A DNA stretch of 64,000 nucleotides. Source: CAYTGM01 sp964437365. GTDB lineage: Bacteria > Sumerlaeota > Sumerlaeia > SLMS01. The notes beneath the pieces were generated by a model. It did no database searches, was not told where the DNA came from, and saw only the letters and a list, made by a program, of their open reading frames with translations. The stretch lies in assembly GCA_964437365.1 (NCBI GenBank), contig CAYTGM010000009.1, forward strand, positions 1-64,000, written 5' to 3'. Below, in pieces: positions 33,360 to 44,000 of this stretch; position 1 is the stretch's first letter, and each line of letters starts with the position of its first letter. The position numbers and the translations under genes were made by a program.

Positions 33360-34439
33360 TTAGCATACCTTCCTGCATTCACGATATATATCTTTCCATC
33401 CGTCTCGTTCTTTGATGACAGTTTCGAGGTACTCCTTAAAGATAACCGCATCTTGTGTAGGGTCTTTAATGATGGCACCTGATATTCCTGATGCGAGATC
33501 CGATGCAGTGATCTTTCCGTCGCCAAAGTGCGCGGCAAGTGACAGACCGCTTGTCATGACGGAGATCGCTTCTGCAGTGCTCAAAGTACCGGAAGGGGAT
33601 TTAAGCTTTGTTTTGTTGTCTTCAGTTTTTCCATGTCTCAGTTCTCTGAAGATTGTCACAACGCGTTTAATTTCTTCTAGAGCTGGTTTTTCTGCAGGAA
33701 TCTCAAGAGCCTTTCCAAGTGATTCAACGCGTGTACTGACAATGCTGATTTCTTCATCGATTGTTGCAGGCGTAGGCAATATCACTGTATTAAAGCGTCT
33801 TTTGAGGGCACTCGACATCTCGTTGACGCCTTTATCTCGGTTATTCGCTGTGGCGATCACATTGAATCCCTTCTCCGCCTGTATTTCTTCACCCAGTTCG
33901 GGGATCGGCATCATCTTCTCAGACAGAATCGTAATGAGCGTATCCTGCACATCTGCGGGAATTCGCGTAAGCTCCTCAACACGTGCAATCTGACCCTGTG
34001 CCATGGCATTTGTCATGGGACTGGTAACGAGAGCTTTTCTTGACGGACCTTTCGATAAGAGCAGCGCATAGTTCCAACCGTAGCGAACGGATTCTTCGCT
34101 CGTTCCAGCCGTTCCCTGAATAATCAGAGTAGAATCTCCGCTGATGGCGGCTGACAGGTGCTCTGAAACCCAGGACTTTGCAGTACCTGGGACACCGTAT
34201 AGAAGAAGAGCACGATCGGTGGCGAGAGTAGCGACTGCAACTTCCATCAGCCTCCGATTTCCGATATACTTGGCGGATACTTCAAAGCCATTCTCCAGCT
34301 TACCGCCAACGAGATACTGAACAACAGCCCAGGGAGAGAGTTTCCAATTAGGGGGGCGTTGGTGCTTATCAACTTTAGCGAGTGCTTCCAATTCTTCTGC
34401 GAACTGTTGTTCTGCATGCATTCTCAAGACATTACTCAT
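33360..34439 (-). CDS. MoxR-type AAA+ ATPase (YehL-like)
   Basis: 359 residues. Walker A is G82-V-P-G-T-A-K88-S89 (LLYGVPGTAKSWVSEHL). The Walker B region is divergent (QIARVEELTRIP). Sensor 1 is in NVIATANNRDKG and the arginine-finger region is SSALKRRFNTVILP. MoxR ATPases act with VWA proteins as chaperones that activate or remodel partner complexes; one follows in this operon. The start overlaps the preceding DUF5691-like gene by 8 bp, so translation is coupled. The absence of a canonical Walker B D-E pair is worth checking; the family sometimes shows such drift. Confidence 0.9.
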   Translation of the reverse strand: MSNVLRMHAEQQFAEELEALAKVDKHQRPPNWKLSPWAVVQYLVGGKLENGFEVSAKYIGNRRLMEVAVATLATDRALLLYGVPGTAKSWVSEHLSAAISGDSTLIIQGTAGTSEESVRYGWNYALLLSKGPSRKALVTSPMTNAMAQGQIARVEELTRIPADVQDTLITILSEKMMPIPELGEEIQAEKGFNVIATANNRDKGVNEMSSALKRRFNTVILPTPATIDEEISIVSTRVESLGKALEIPAEKPALEEIKRVVTIFRELRHGKTEDNKTKLKSPSGTLSTAEAISVMTSGLSLAAHFGDGKITASDLASGISGAIIKDPTQDAVIFKEYLETVIKERDGWKDIYRECRKVC

Positions 34440-35985
34440 GGCTGATCTCTTTCATCAATTGGTGTCTATTGTGCAGGACTTGAATAGATTCCTGGTGTCT
34501 GGGTTGTGCCATATCGCTGGCAGCAAAGGCATCAAGCAGCTTTGTCACTTTTTCATAGCAATCAAGATGAGCGAAGCGGCAGAAAATTTCCAGCGATTCG
34601 GATTCATCATAGTTCATCTTCTTGTACTTGCGAAGTGTCTTCTTTGGCTTTATATACTCAAACAAGGCGAGGGTGAATTCCAGCGTCCATGGAGGATCCA
34701 CACCATCCAGCATATGTGAGATAAGGCCGGCCTGGTTTTTCTTCGTGAGCTGCGGAAGGGCTTTCTGAAAAAGCTCCATCTGTATAGTAGATGGGAAGGC
34801 TCTGATAATCTCTGAAAAGTCATAATAATCACTTTTCCTGGAAGAGACCTGACTTTCCAGAATCATCTCTGCCCATTCCTTATTTCGGTGAAGAACGAGA
34901 TTCTTCAGGAGGGCTTCATGAATGTTCTCAAAGAACTCTGATTTCTTCAGGCCTTGAAGTAGCTTGAGAGGTTTGACCTTGAACCGGGACTCCCAAACAG
35001 ACAGTGGCAGGAGAACGATAAGTTCCATCATTGCCCGTGCTTTTTTCCCGGCGCTTGAGCTGAATACCAACCCCGATCCTCCAATACCCAAGTGCTTGCT
35101 CTCTTTCTCAATCTCCTTAGAAGGAGCCATATCCCATTTAGCGACTGGTTTTTCTACGGCTTTCTGGCAGGATTCGAGCAGATCCGTCAGTTCCTTCAGT
35201 ATATCCTTATCATCAAGGCGAGCTAGATAGAGTGTAATGGTATAGCGCACTTGAGCGGAGCGATCATCATGGTGTCGCTTCAAGAACGCGACGTCTTTGG
35301 CTGAAAGCGATGGTTCTATTTCGTTAAGGAACTTTAGCCGGTTCGAGGCGGACTCTTCTTTAAAGACATCATCAAGAAGCTGATGCGCCAACGCTGAATC
35401 ACCCTGATGGATATCCTGAATCATTCGATGTCGAAGTTCGGTCGTGGCCTCTTCCCAATTCTCTATGATATTCTCAGTGATTTCTTTCGCTTCTGCCAGA
35501 ACCCATTGCCATGCCTCATTATGTTTGGCCAGCCACTTCGCTCTCTCTCCCAAAAGTGGCCTGATATACTCTTCAAGGTGACGTTTCCCATGCATTAGAG
35601 GAAGAGAAAGAAGAAAAGGCAGGAGATCCGGAGGAGCAATTAAGCCTTCCTTTTGCATGACAGTAGAATAATCAACAATATAGACATCCTGTCGCTTTCC
35701 ATGGGTCTCTTCAAAAAACCTCTTCAAAGGAACGACTTTCCCATATTTCTTGGTTTCCTCAGGGGAAGGTTCTTTGGCTTCAAGGTCTGCCAACACAGGA
35801 TTTGCTACTTCAGGTAAGGAACTCCAGGAGGCTGCAGTTTCCAGAACAAGCAAGGAGCGGTCTTTATCCTTTTCTTCACCTTTCAGGACGATTCCCTTCG
35901 GAGGAGTAAGATCAACACCTGCTGCCTGATCGGAACCGATAGACATTGCTGTGACGACTTTCTTCCAACTATCTGAAGGATTCAT
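34432..35985 (-). CDS. DUF5691-like helical-repeat protein
   Basis: 517 residues, without signal peptide or membrane segments. PDLLPFLLSLPLMHGKRHLEEYIRPLLGERAKWLAKHNEAWQWVL has the pattern of the DUF5691 family that accompanies SWIM and MoxR genes. The middle and C-terminal parts have regularly spaced Leu/Arg helices (RSAQVRYTITLYLARLDDKDILKELTDLL) resembling HEAT-type repeats, suggesting a scaffold. It overlaps the SWIM gene by 4 bp and the MoxR gene by 8 bp, in the operon's second position. There is no obvious counterpart in the E. coli yeh locus. Confidence 0.7.
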   Translation of the reverse strand: MNPSDSWKKVVTAMSIGSDQAAGVDLTPPKGIVLKGEEKDKDRSLLVLETAASWSSLPEVANPVLADLEAKEPSPEETKKYGKVVPLKRFFEETHGKRQDVYIVDYSTVMQKEGLIAPPDLLPFLLSLPLMHGKRHLEEYIRPLLGERAKWLAKHNEAWQWVLAEAKEITENIIENWEEATTELRHRMIQDIHQGDSALAHQLLDDVFKEESASNRLKFLNEIEPSLSAKDVAFLKRHHDDRSAQVRYTITLYLARLDDKDILKELTDLLESCQKAVEKPVAKWDMAPSKEIEKESKHLGIGGSGLVFSSSAGKKARAMMELIVLLPLSVWESRFKVKPLKLLQGLKKSEFFENIHEALLKNLVLHRNKEWAEMILESQVSSRKSDYYDFSEIIRAFPSTIQMELFQKALPQLTKKNQAGLISHMLDGVDPPWTLEFTLALFEYIKPKKTLRKYKKMNYDESESLEIFCRFAHLDCYEKVTKLLDAFAASDMAQPRHQESIQVLHNRHQLMKEISHE

Positions 35986-37304
35986 TTTCTTTTTCCTTCA
36001 TCAACAGGTTCATGAACGAAGAGGACATTGAAGACTCTTCCATTCCAAAGTCCGAAGACCAGGGTAGGATGCCCTCCTGTTTTTGCCATGCATTCCCAAA
36101 AGTAGTCTTCCCTAACGTGAAGAGGGACGTAGACACCTTTGCCATCCGAAAGATAGTAACTCTCTTCCTGAATGGAGAAGACAGCTTCATTCAGGAGAAC
36201 GGGAACTTCTTGAAGGAAGGGGTCGATAGCTCTTCCGCTCGCGAAGCGTTCCATCGCTTGTTGAAAATCGCTGGAGAATTGTATATCTCCTTGATTCAGC
36301 TCTCTAGATTCAGATGCCTCTTCTGCAAGAATTCGCTTAGGAGATAAACCAGGATAGTAATAGACCTTCGAATTATAGATATTACCCGGGAGCAAGTTCA
36401 TATCAAAGGGCGCCCCTCCATAGGAAAAAGAGAGCCCCATCACCCATTCTCCGTCGCGAACTCGCTGAAGCCAGAGTTTCTGACTTCGCAGCTTCGTATC
36501 GATTTCCTCGACTGTTCTCCCCCAACAGATCCATTCGTCGCTGACTGATGATCCACCGAGGACCTCATCCTTTGTGAGGTTCCAACCAACGAGAGATCGA
36601 ACTTCGTCTCTTAGATCATCATCGAGATGCCGCTGATTTCTGTAGGCTTGAAGAAGGAGGTAGAGCTGACCGACCTGCACCGTTAAATCTTCACTTGCAG
36701 CAATTCCCCGCGATGCCGTGTCTGAAATTTTTCTGACTCGCGCTGCAAGGCCTGAAGCCTGAGCGTCTACCATTCGCGCAGCCATTTTTTCCCAATACTC
36801 ATAGGGGCGGGCTGCTAACGACCCGAGACCGCTTCTAACGAGATCCTGTAACCAGAGATCCAGTTCATCTATACCAGAAAGAACTTTGTCCTCACGTTTT
36901 TCCTGTCGTTTCTTCTGCGCTTTTTCATCGACAGGCTTTGCTTCTTTCTTTCGCTGTTCCTTCTTTTCAAGTCGATTCTGTCGTGCATCAAGCCACTCTG
37001 CGACCCATTCTGGAGGATCTGTATCTTTGAACGACTTCTCGCTGGATGCTTGGAGAAAGAGCAGTCCAAGCGCATGTTTGCAGGGAAACTTTCTGGATGG
37101 ACAGGAACACTTGCTGGCGAAATTCTGCAGATCGACTCGAACCCTGTAAGGGTTCTTTCCACTTCCTTTACACTCGCCCCACGTAGCGGAACCGTTCGCT
37201 CCTAGCAAGGGCCATTTTGATGTCTTTGCAAGGCCTCTCCCTGCCTTGACAGAAGCGGCGTCGGGAGCAAGTTCTTCAACCTGCTGGTCGGAAAATGCAC
37301 TCAT
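35982..37304 (-). CDS. SWIM zinc-finger protein (YehQ-like)
   Basis: 440 residues, first gene of the five-gene operon. The SWIM finger is C66-x-C68-x6-C75-x-H77 (ASKCSCPSRKFPCKHALGL). SWIM domains bind zinc and contact DNA or protein. A charged, Lys/Arg/Glu-rich segment at about 105-145 (KKEQRKKEAKPVDEKAQKKRQ) is probably coiled or disordered and separates the finger from a helical domain beginning ELDLWLQDLVRSGL, followed by a predicted beta-rich C-terminal half. It overlaps the next gene by 4 bp (ATGA). No operon-specific promoter was identified upstream (37305-37505 is AT-rich). Confidence 0.85.
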   Translation of the reverse strand: MSAFSDQQVEELAPDAASVKAGRGLAKTSKWPLLGANGSATWGECKGSGKNPYRVRVDLQNFASKCSCPSRKFPCKHALGLLFLQASSEKSFKDTDPPEWVAEWLDARQNRLEKKEQRKKEAKPVDEKAQKKRQEKREDKVLSGIDELDLWLQDLVRSGLGSLAARPYEYWEKMAARMVDAQASGLAARVRKISDTASRGIAASEDLTVQVGQLYLLLQAYRNQRHLDDDLRDEVRSLVGWNLTKDEVLGGSSVSDEWICWGRTVEEIDTKLRSQKLWLQRVRDGEWVMGLSFSYGGAPFDMNLLPGNIYNSKVYYYPGLSPKRILAEEASESRELNQGDIQFSSDFQQAMERFASGRAIDPFLQEVPVLLNEAVFSIQEESYYLSDGKGVYVPLHVREDYFWECMAKTGGHPTLVFGLWNGRVFNVLFVHEPVDEGKRK

Positions 37305-37505
37305 TCCTCAGTCCCACGAATGTATTCTTAATTTATTGATCAAGAGATTAGGATTTTGGTTTGCAGAACCCAAGCGAAAAATATAAATTTTGAAACCTGC
37401 TTCAGGGAAATAACAATGTGTATGACAATTTGATGAATGTATATTTGTGAACTAGCATGCGATTCACTGCCTCATACTTCATCCTTCAAGCCTCATCCTT
37501 ACTCT

Positions 37506-38582
37506 TCACCCTTTCCATCCCTGGAACGAAGCTTCAAGGTTCAGAGAGGCAGAGGCGTTCATGGAAGAGCTTGTGCTCTCGGCGGGCAGCTCGGCGTGGG
37601 CACCCAGACCAGCGATCATCGCCGCGTTGTCTGTACAGAATTCGGGAGCGGGAAAAGCAATCTGGTATTTCGTTTGAAGTTTCTCAGCAGCTCGACGCAG
37701 ACCTTTATTGCAAGCCACTCCTCCAACAATGGCGAGTCGCTCGATCTTGTGTTCTTTCATCGCCTTTTTTGCTTTGGTCAGAATAACTTCTATACAGGCT
37801 TCCTGGAATTCTTTACAGAGCTGAATGAGAGTATTCTCATCGTTGCGAACGAATTCTGCACCACCAAGCTTTTCGACTTCTGTGGCGAAGGCCGTCTTCA
37901 ATCCGGAGAACGAGAACTCGTAGTCGGGTCGCTTCAGCATCGGCCGTGGAAGGGATATTCCAAGATCCTCACCGGGAACTTCTTTCGCCGCGAGCTGATC
38001 CATGATCGGTCCGCCGGGATAGCCAAGGCCGAGATGCTTCGCAACCTTATCGTAGGCTTCGCCCACGGCATCGTCTAGCGTCTCTCCGAGGATTTCAAAG
38101 CCTGCAGGTGGATGGACTTTAACCAGGCTGGTGTGCCCTCCGCTGATGACAATCCCGATATACGGATCAAAGGATTTGCCTCCGGGGACGTTCTCTCCCC
38201 AACCGTTCACTTCTCTACCGAGGTAAGGCGAGTAAAGGTGCCCGGCGATATGATGAACCGACACGAGAGGGATATTCCGGGAAACGCTGAGCGCTTTGGC
38301 AAACTCGACTCCAACGAGTAGACACCCAAGGAGCCCTGGACCCCGGGTCACGGCAATCCGGTCTATATCACCCAGTTCCAGGCCTGCTTCTTTTAAAGCT
38401 TCCTGAACAACAGATTCTATTTTCTCAACATGGGCGCGACTGGCAATTTCAGGAACAACGCCTCCGTAAATTCGATGGATGTCTATCTGCGAGGCGATCA
38501 CATTGGAGAGGACATGCTCTCCAGCAACGACGATGGACGCGGCGGTTTCGTCGCACGAACTTTCAATGGCAAGTACATTCAC
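37506..38582 (-). CDS. tsaD: tRNA threonylcarbamoyltransferase TsaD
   Basis: Transfers the threonylcarbamoyl group to A37 of ANN-decoding tRNAs, with TsaB and TsaE. From the GTG at 38582 the product is 358 residues and opens VNVLAIESSCDETAASIV, exactly the family N-terminus; the longer frame to 38657 would overlap the preceding gene by about 65 bp and adds a non-homologous leader. The metal-binding HxxxH is in VHHIAGHLYSPY, nucleotide-binding residues are in ISGGHTSLVKV, and FCTDNAAMIAGLGAH ends the domain. It begins 10 bp after the stop of the secreted-unknown gene, so the two may be cotranscribed. Confidence 0.95.
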   Translation of the reverse strand: MNVLAIESSCDETAASIVVAGEHVLSNVIASQIDIHRIYGGVVPEIASRAHVEKIESVVQEALKEAGLELGDIDRIAVTRGPGLLGCLLVGVEFAKALSVSRNIPLVSVHHIAGHLYSPYLGREVNGWGENVPGGKSFDPYIGIVISGGHTSLVKVHPPAGFEILGETLDDAVGEAYDKVAKHLGLGYPGGPIMDQLAAKEVPGEDLGISLPRPMLKRPDYEFSFSGLKTAFATEVEKLGGAEFVRNDENTLIQLCKEFQEACIEVILTKAKKAMKEHKIERLAIVGGVACNKGLRRAAEKLQTKYQIAFPAPEFCTDNAAMIAGLGAHAELPAESTSSSMNASASLNLEASFQGWKG

Positions 38583-38592
38583 GTTTTCTGTC

Positions 38593-39531
38593 TTATTGAC
38601 TTGTCTGGCGGAATCTGAGGTAGTCACTGATATTGGAAGCGGCGCTCTGGAGCTCAACCCGCGCCTCCACCCAATTCTTTTCCCGAATCCGTCCCTGGCT
38701 ATTGGTAAGATTCCAGATTGCCGTTTTTATATACTCAGGTCGGTGAGCAACACCGCCACGAAGAATGACTTTCGGGGTCAGGTTCGGGTCTGCTTTCACT
38801 TTCCGGTAGCGTATGCGGATTTCCTGAACATCAGTACTGCTCCACAGGTGGAAAACTTCTCTTCGAGGAAGTAGATTGCGCAAGACCTTGGGGTTTGGAT
38901 CAGAAAATGAGAACTTAACAGATCCCTGATCATCGAAAACCTTCACCATGTCGATGTATACATCTCCATAGAGAGAGTTCAGGCTGATGGCATTCAGGTT
39001 CTTAACAGGTGGATCCCAATAGAAGGTGTCTTCGTCGTAGTTCCCTGGATTGTTCTGAACTTTGTCATCCCCCAGGTGATACCACTCGTAATCAGCAAGG
39101 GAGGTGTGCAGGTCATTTCTAAACTTCAAATATTCTGTGCAACTTTGAATTGTTCTGGAAAGCTCCAAGGTTGTTTCGTCTGAAATTTCTGTTTCGGCGG
39201 GAATCCATGTGATCGACTCGCGCACAAGACTGAGTGTTTCCTTCAGACTGAGGGGCTGCCTGAATGGTTGAATCTGCAATGTTGATGGCAGCTCGATATT
39301 GGAGGAAGACTCTGTGCTGAGGATGAGACTGGCAGAATCGCCCTGCTCGGTTTTTCCCGATGCGTTTTCACCCGTGCTTTGAGACTTGGCCGATGGCGTC
39401 CCAACTGCCGCGATTTCGTTGGTCGCGGGCTTCTCCCCTGTTGTGACTGATTCAGGCTGGCCATAGGTGGGCCCGCTGATGACTGGAACCAGAAAAAGAG
39501 AGACGAGAAATGTGAAGATCTGATGACGCAT
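38593..39531 (-). CDS. Secreted protein of unknown function
   Basis: 312 residues. A signal peptide (MRHQIFTFLVSLFLVPVISGPTYG) is followed by a Ser/Thr/Glu/Gly-rich low-complexity segment of about 60 residues and then a globular region (SLSLVRESITW... to YLRFRQTSQ) with several conserved-looking Trp and Tyr. I do not recognise a domain. It lies between cinA (upstream by 81 bp) and tsaD (10 bp downstream), which gives no clear functional hint. A duplicated feature inside it is the phrase 'CTEYLKFRNDLH' near the middle and 'ISDYLRFRQTSQ' at the end, possibly related helical segments. Confidence 0.65.
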   Translation of the reverse strand: MRHQIFTFLVSLFLVPVISGPTYGQPESVTTGEKPATNEIAAVGTPSAKSQSTGENASGKTEQGDSASLILSTESSSNIELPSTLQIQPFRQPLSLKETLSLVRESITWIPAETEISDETTLELSRTIQSCTEYLKFRNDLHTSLADYEWYHLGDDKVQNNPGNYDEDTFYWDPPVKNLNAISLNSLYGDVYIDMVKVFDDQGSVKFSFSDPNPKVLRNLLPRREVFHLWSSTDVQEIRIRYRKVKADPNLTPKVILRGGVAHRPEYIKTAIWNLTNSQGRIREKNWVEARVELQSAASNISDYLRFRQTSQ

Positions 39532-39612
39532 AGTGAGCTCATTTATGCCGGGGGCGACGATCTCGTGTACAAAGTTTATTTCAAAAATGCCTGCTTATCA
39601 ATAGAAAGCGGA

Positions 39613-40926
39613 TCAGTTTTTTAAAACATCAGGTTTTTTAACCTGAAGTTCCATCAAGTCGCCCTCTAGAAATCCACGAAGCAGCTCATACCCTTGTTTG
39701 ATCGCAAACTCTCGGACCGTTTCCCGGTCGCCCGGAAAATTCTTTCGGATCGTTATCACCGTGTGCTCTGATGATAAACCGAACCAAACAGTGCCAACAG
39801 GTTTTTCTTTGGAACCGCCTCCAGGACCTGCGATTCCAGTAACCGAAAGAGCAAGGGAAGATCCTGACTGTTTTCGGGCCCCTTCCGCCATTTCAGCAGC
39901 GACTTCTGAACTAACGGCACCGAAGGACTCCAGTGTCGAGACTTTAACGCCCAGATCCCGGCTCTTAGCCTCATTCGAGTAGGTGACCCACCCTCCGAGA
40001 ACGATGTCTGAAGAACCGGCGACAGACGTAAGACCGAAGGCAATTCCTCCTCCGGTACAGGACTCGGCAGTTGTGAGGGTGAGAGATCTTTCTCGGCATT
40101 TATTGAGAATCACTTCGGGAAAGGTAAGATCACCAGAGCCCTCCATGAAGATGGGTAACCCATCAAGAGCCCTCTTTACTCTTGAGTATAACTCTTCAAA
40201 CGCCTTTGTGATCTCGCTCTCAATATCTGATTCGACAAGGAGCCGGATGCGAATATGACCCCGGCTGGCAAGAATGGTGAGCGAAGAACCATGACCCTCA
40301 TCAAACAAAGGCTGGAGGCGCTCGTTGATGAGAGACTCTGGCACCATTGCAAGATGGATGGTATGGGATTTTGTGACTCGGCGGGACGGGAGAAGTACTC
40401 TGTTTCTCCCGTCAAAGAGTCGGTTGAACATTGGAGTCCATTCGTGAGGCGGACCGGGTAAGGCAATGAGTGCTCCTCGGTCCGAACCACGCGGAGCAGG
40501 CAGGTAGAACCCCGGTGCGGTTCCCCAGTGGTTTTGAAGAACCACCGCTCCCTCTGGAATATCTGCCTGAACCAGATTGCGATCAGGCATTTCGTATCCT
40601 CTAAGCTTGAATCGTCGCTGCATTAATCTAACGGCAATCTGATTTCTTTTCAGAGGAATCTGATAGAGTTCGCAGACAGCGTCACGGGTGAGATCATCCA
40701 GAGTTGGCCCCAGTCCCCCAGTCAGAACGACCAGGTCTGCTGTCTTTGTGGCGAAGTCCAGACCATGATTGAGGAGCTGTTTATCATCGGGGATCGCCTG
40801 ATGGCCTATCACGCGGTAGCCAAGTTCAGTCAACTTCTGTGAGAGGCTCTGAGCATTAGTATCGGGGTAAAGGCCCTGCAGGATTTCAGAGCCAGAACTG
40901 ATAATGCGTGCTTTCAGCGTTTCCAT
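39613..40926 (-). CDS. cinA: CinA: molybdopterin-binding domain plus nicotinamide-nucleotide amidase
   Basis: 437 residues with both usual domains. N-terminal MoCF-like domain: ISSGSEILQGLYPDTNAQSLSQ and VVLTGGLGPTLDDLTRDAV. C-terminal amidase: TAESCTGGGIAFGLTSVAGSSDIVLGGWVTYSNEAKSRDLGV and VTGIAGPGGGSKEKPVGTVWFG. It hydrolyses NMN to nicotinate mononucleotide in NAD salvage; the N-terminal part can be an ADP-ribose pyrophosphatase. The gene is divergent from the AsmA-like gene, with 149 bp between them that could hold both promoters. Confidence 0.93.
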   Translation of the reverse strand: METLKARIISSGSEILQGLYPDTNAQSLSQKLTELGYRVIGHQAIPDDKQLLNHGLDFATKTADLVVLTGGLGPTLDDLTRDAVCELYQIPLKRNQIAVRLMQRRFKLRGYEMPDRNLVQADIPEGAVVLQNHWGTAPGFYLPAPRGSDRGALIALPGPPHEWTPMFNRLFDGRNRVLLPSRRVTKSHTIHLAMVPESLINERLQPLFDEGHGSSLTILASRGHIRIRLLVESDIESEITKAFEELYSRVKRALDGLPIFMEGSGDLTFPEVILNKCRERSLTLTTAESCTGGGIAFGLTSVAGSSDIVLGGWVTYSNEAKSRDLGVKVSTLESFGAVSSEVAAEMAEGARKQSGSSLALSVTGIAGPGGGSKEKPVGTVWFGLSSEHTVITIRKNFPGDRETVREFAIKQGYELLRGFLEGDLMELQVKKPDVLKN

Positions 40927-41075
40927 AGGTGCATACGTTTCCTTGTGGCTTTCTGGAAGTTCTCTGATAGAATGTTCTTTTGGCTTGGAGCTGTCTCTCT
41001 TGATGATTTACTTGAATACAGCTTCTTGAAAGCAAATTATCTACAGAAAGCCCTGGGGAAACAAGAGCGTATCTC

Positions 41076-44000
41076 ATGCCTCTGAAAAGTAAAAAGCAGG
41101 TTGAAAGAGCGAAGAGTCGGCGCGCCTACCGTCGTTTTTTTCGCCGTGTACGCTTTTATCTTCCAGCAGCGACGTTGCTGTTACTGGCAATCGTGTTCTT
41201 TCTCCCAATCAAAGCCAGATGGCTGAGAGAATCTATTGAAACAAGAATCGAACAGGTTCTGAAGCAGGATGTCCGCATTGGAAGTGTACAGATTGTTCTG
41301 GCGGAAGCCCGTGTAGAAGCGACCGATGTGAGTATTCTCGGCGACGATGGGCGCGAACTGTTCAGCGTAAGGCGGCTCTTGCTTGATGGAAAGGTTTCAG
41401 ATTTTCTTGGGGGAGGCGAGCTCTGGCCATCGGAAGTGGAAGCAGACGGGTTCGCTGAGGCAAGAGTCGTTAGGAATGCTGATGGTCAGATGGCGCTCTC
41501 TGCTGAGCTGCAGGAACTGATCGCCCTCTTTGACCAGGGCAACACAGGTAAATCAACGAACAATCAAAGCACCAGGACCAAGTCCAAGGACATGCCCGAT
41601 ATACCTGAGATCGGGCCGACACCTCGTATCATCTTGAGGGATCTGACCCTGACGGTGAAAGATCTTCTGCCCCAATGGCCTGAAACGGTGCTGATCATCG
41701 ACCGTCTGGAAGCAGCTCCAAGGTCGTCTTCCCAGGCTCCCTTCAGAATCCAGGTTGCCGGCACACTGGTTACCGATTCCGTCGAGCCCTATTCGGGACG
41801 TGGTATTTACTATCCCAAGCAGAACCGCCTGACGCTCAATGCTGAGTTGAAGCGGGCTTCCTTTGGGTTCGAGATTGCCGAAATGGGCAAGCTGGCAACG
41901 AGTGGTGAGGACATTGCCATTCAATTAGATCTGACTCAGGACCAGAATTCAAATCAGGTTTCCGGCTATCTGGCAGCAGATATACGTGAGCTGGAAGCAA
42001 GAAAAGATGAATTTGGTGGAGAACGGTGGGTTCAACGGCCGCTTTCTGCTCGAGCCCGATTTCGCTTCTCTCCTGAGAACATGAATCTCACGGCAGATCA
42101 TCTGACAATCTTTGGCGGCGGGGTTGATATAGACCTCTCGGCCGACATGCACCTTGCCGGTGATCCGACAGGACAGGCTCGACTTCGGATCAACGAAATA
42201 CCTAGTCAGGCTTTGACCCTTGCAAAAGGTGAAGCGTCGAGGCGGCTTGGAATTGAAATAGATGAGTATACAACCTCGCCGACGCTCAAACTGGATATGA
42301 GTGTTGATGGAAATTTCACGGAGCTGGAAAACCTTGACTATCAAATAACAACACGCATCGCAGGATGGCAGATTAGAAGTGATGAGAATGAGGACCCCCT
42401 GATCATCGAAGACTTCTCGAGCTTTCTATCACCGCGAAAGCTGGAAGTCCGAAGGTGTGCTCTTTCCATTGCCAACCAGGAGATCAAAATCAGTGGAGAG
42501 ATCCCCATCTCTTCATCGGACAGCCGTGAATACGGTGCACTGAATCTCTCGCTTACGGGAAATACAGAGCCGATCGCTCAGGAGCTTATTAAAGAAAACC
42601 TGCTGCCGATCGACATCGCTTCAATCGCCCTCCCTTTTTCTCTTCGTATGGACGTGCCGATTTCTCTCCAAAGAGACGAGGAAATGTCTATAACGCCAGA
42701 TGTGGACTTTGAAGAGTTCGAAGGCTCTCTTACATGGAGCCCCGGGACAGTGAAACTAAGAAACCTTGCAGATATAATCGAGGTTGACCAGGGAGCCGCA
42801 CGCATCACCAGAGAAGGTATTTCCATCCGGGGTCTGAATGCTTCGATTCCAGATTTAACATTCACGATTAACTCTTCCCTGATCGGACTACCCTGGGTAA
42901 CTCCCGAAGAAGACCTCCAGTGTGATATCCAGGTAAGAGCTCGCGGACGAATCCAGGAGTTATTATATGTTCTTTCCCGACAGCTGCCTCTTCCTCTTCT
43001 TCCGGCGGATCTGGATGGGAATTTTCAGTTGGAAGGAAACTTGAGCGGTGCGCCCTTAAACCCGGAGAGCCTCCCTGACTTTAACATCCGTCTACTTTTG
43101 GAAGAGGCAACGGCAACGGTGCCGACACCAGCGCGTTCGGTTCCACTTTACGTAAGAACAGCAGAAATCTATGCCGAACCCCAAACGGTATTACTTCGGA
43201 AGGCAGATATACGCGTTGATGAACCAGGAGAGTTTCCCAGCGAAGGTCAATTAAAGGGGAACATCAATAATGAAGCCATTGAAATATCAGGTGACGTGCG
43301 CACATCGTTCGATTTTCTTGCGTCTATACTTCCGAAAGAGTTTCAGGAGATCGCAGCCCACGGAGAGGTCCCTGGAAAAGGAACGTTTAAACTCTATCCT
43401 GACCAACCACTTCCAGAAGGTCAATATCTCGCGCAAAGGTGGTTGAAGCTGCTTTCCAAGCCGGGGCTCTCCTTTCGCTTCAAAGAAGAAGAGCACAAGG
43501 ATGGTGCCCACCTGATCGGAAGCTACAATATCGTTTATCAGCAATCGACGCCCTTTGAAATGTATCCTCGTGTCTTTCCTCATAAGATCACCAATGTCAG
43601 AGGGGCGATCAGTTTTAATGATGGTACCTTTCTTATCGAGGAAGGTCTGATAGACATCGGAGAGACTAAAGATGTCAAAGTGAGCGGTGAAATTATTCTG
43701 GGTCGGCCTGTATTGATCAACTTCAAGAGCGATATGGGATATGTGGATATTAACAAGTGGTTTTCAGGGTGGGGTGAACAACCGTGGGCACAAAGCCCTG
43801 TTTCGTTTCCTCCTCGCTGGAAATCGATCCCTGAGTCATACCAGTTCATCGATATAAACGGAGAAATAACCGCGAAATCATTTGATGTTTTGCAGTTCAG
43901 TGGCACTGACCTGAAGACAAACTTTCACTTTGAAAGCTGGAGTAGAGATGATCCCGTTCTCGAGCTGAATCAAACCTCAGCAAATGCTTATGAAGGCAAA

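Noticed and set aside
29872..37304. vWA-MoxR-VMAP ternary conflict system
   Set aside because: MoxR and VWA genes are present, but no VMAP-like third component with an effector-associated domain is recognisable. The gene set fits the yeh locus better.
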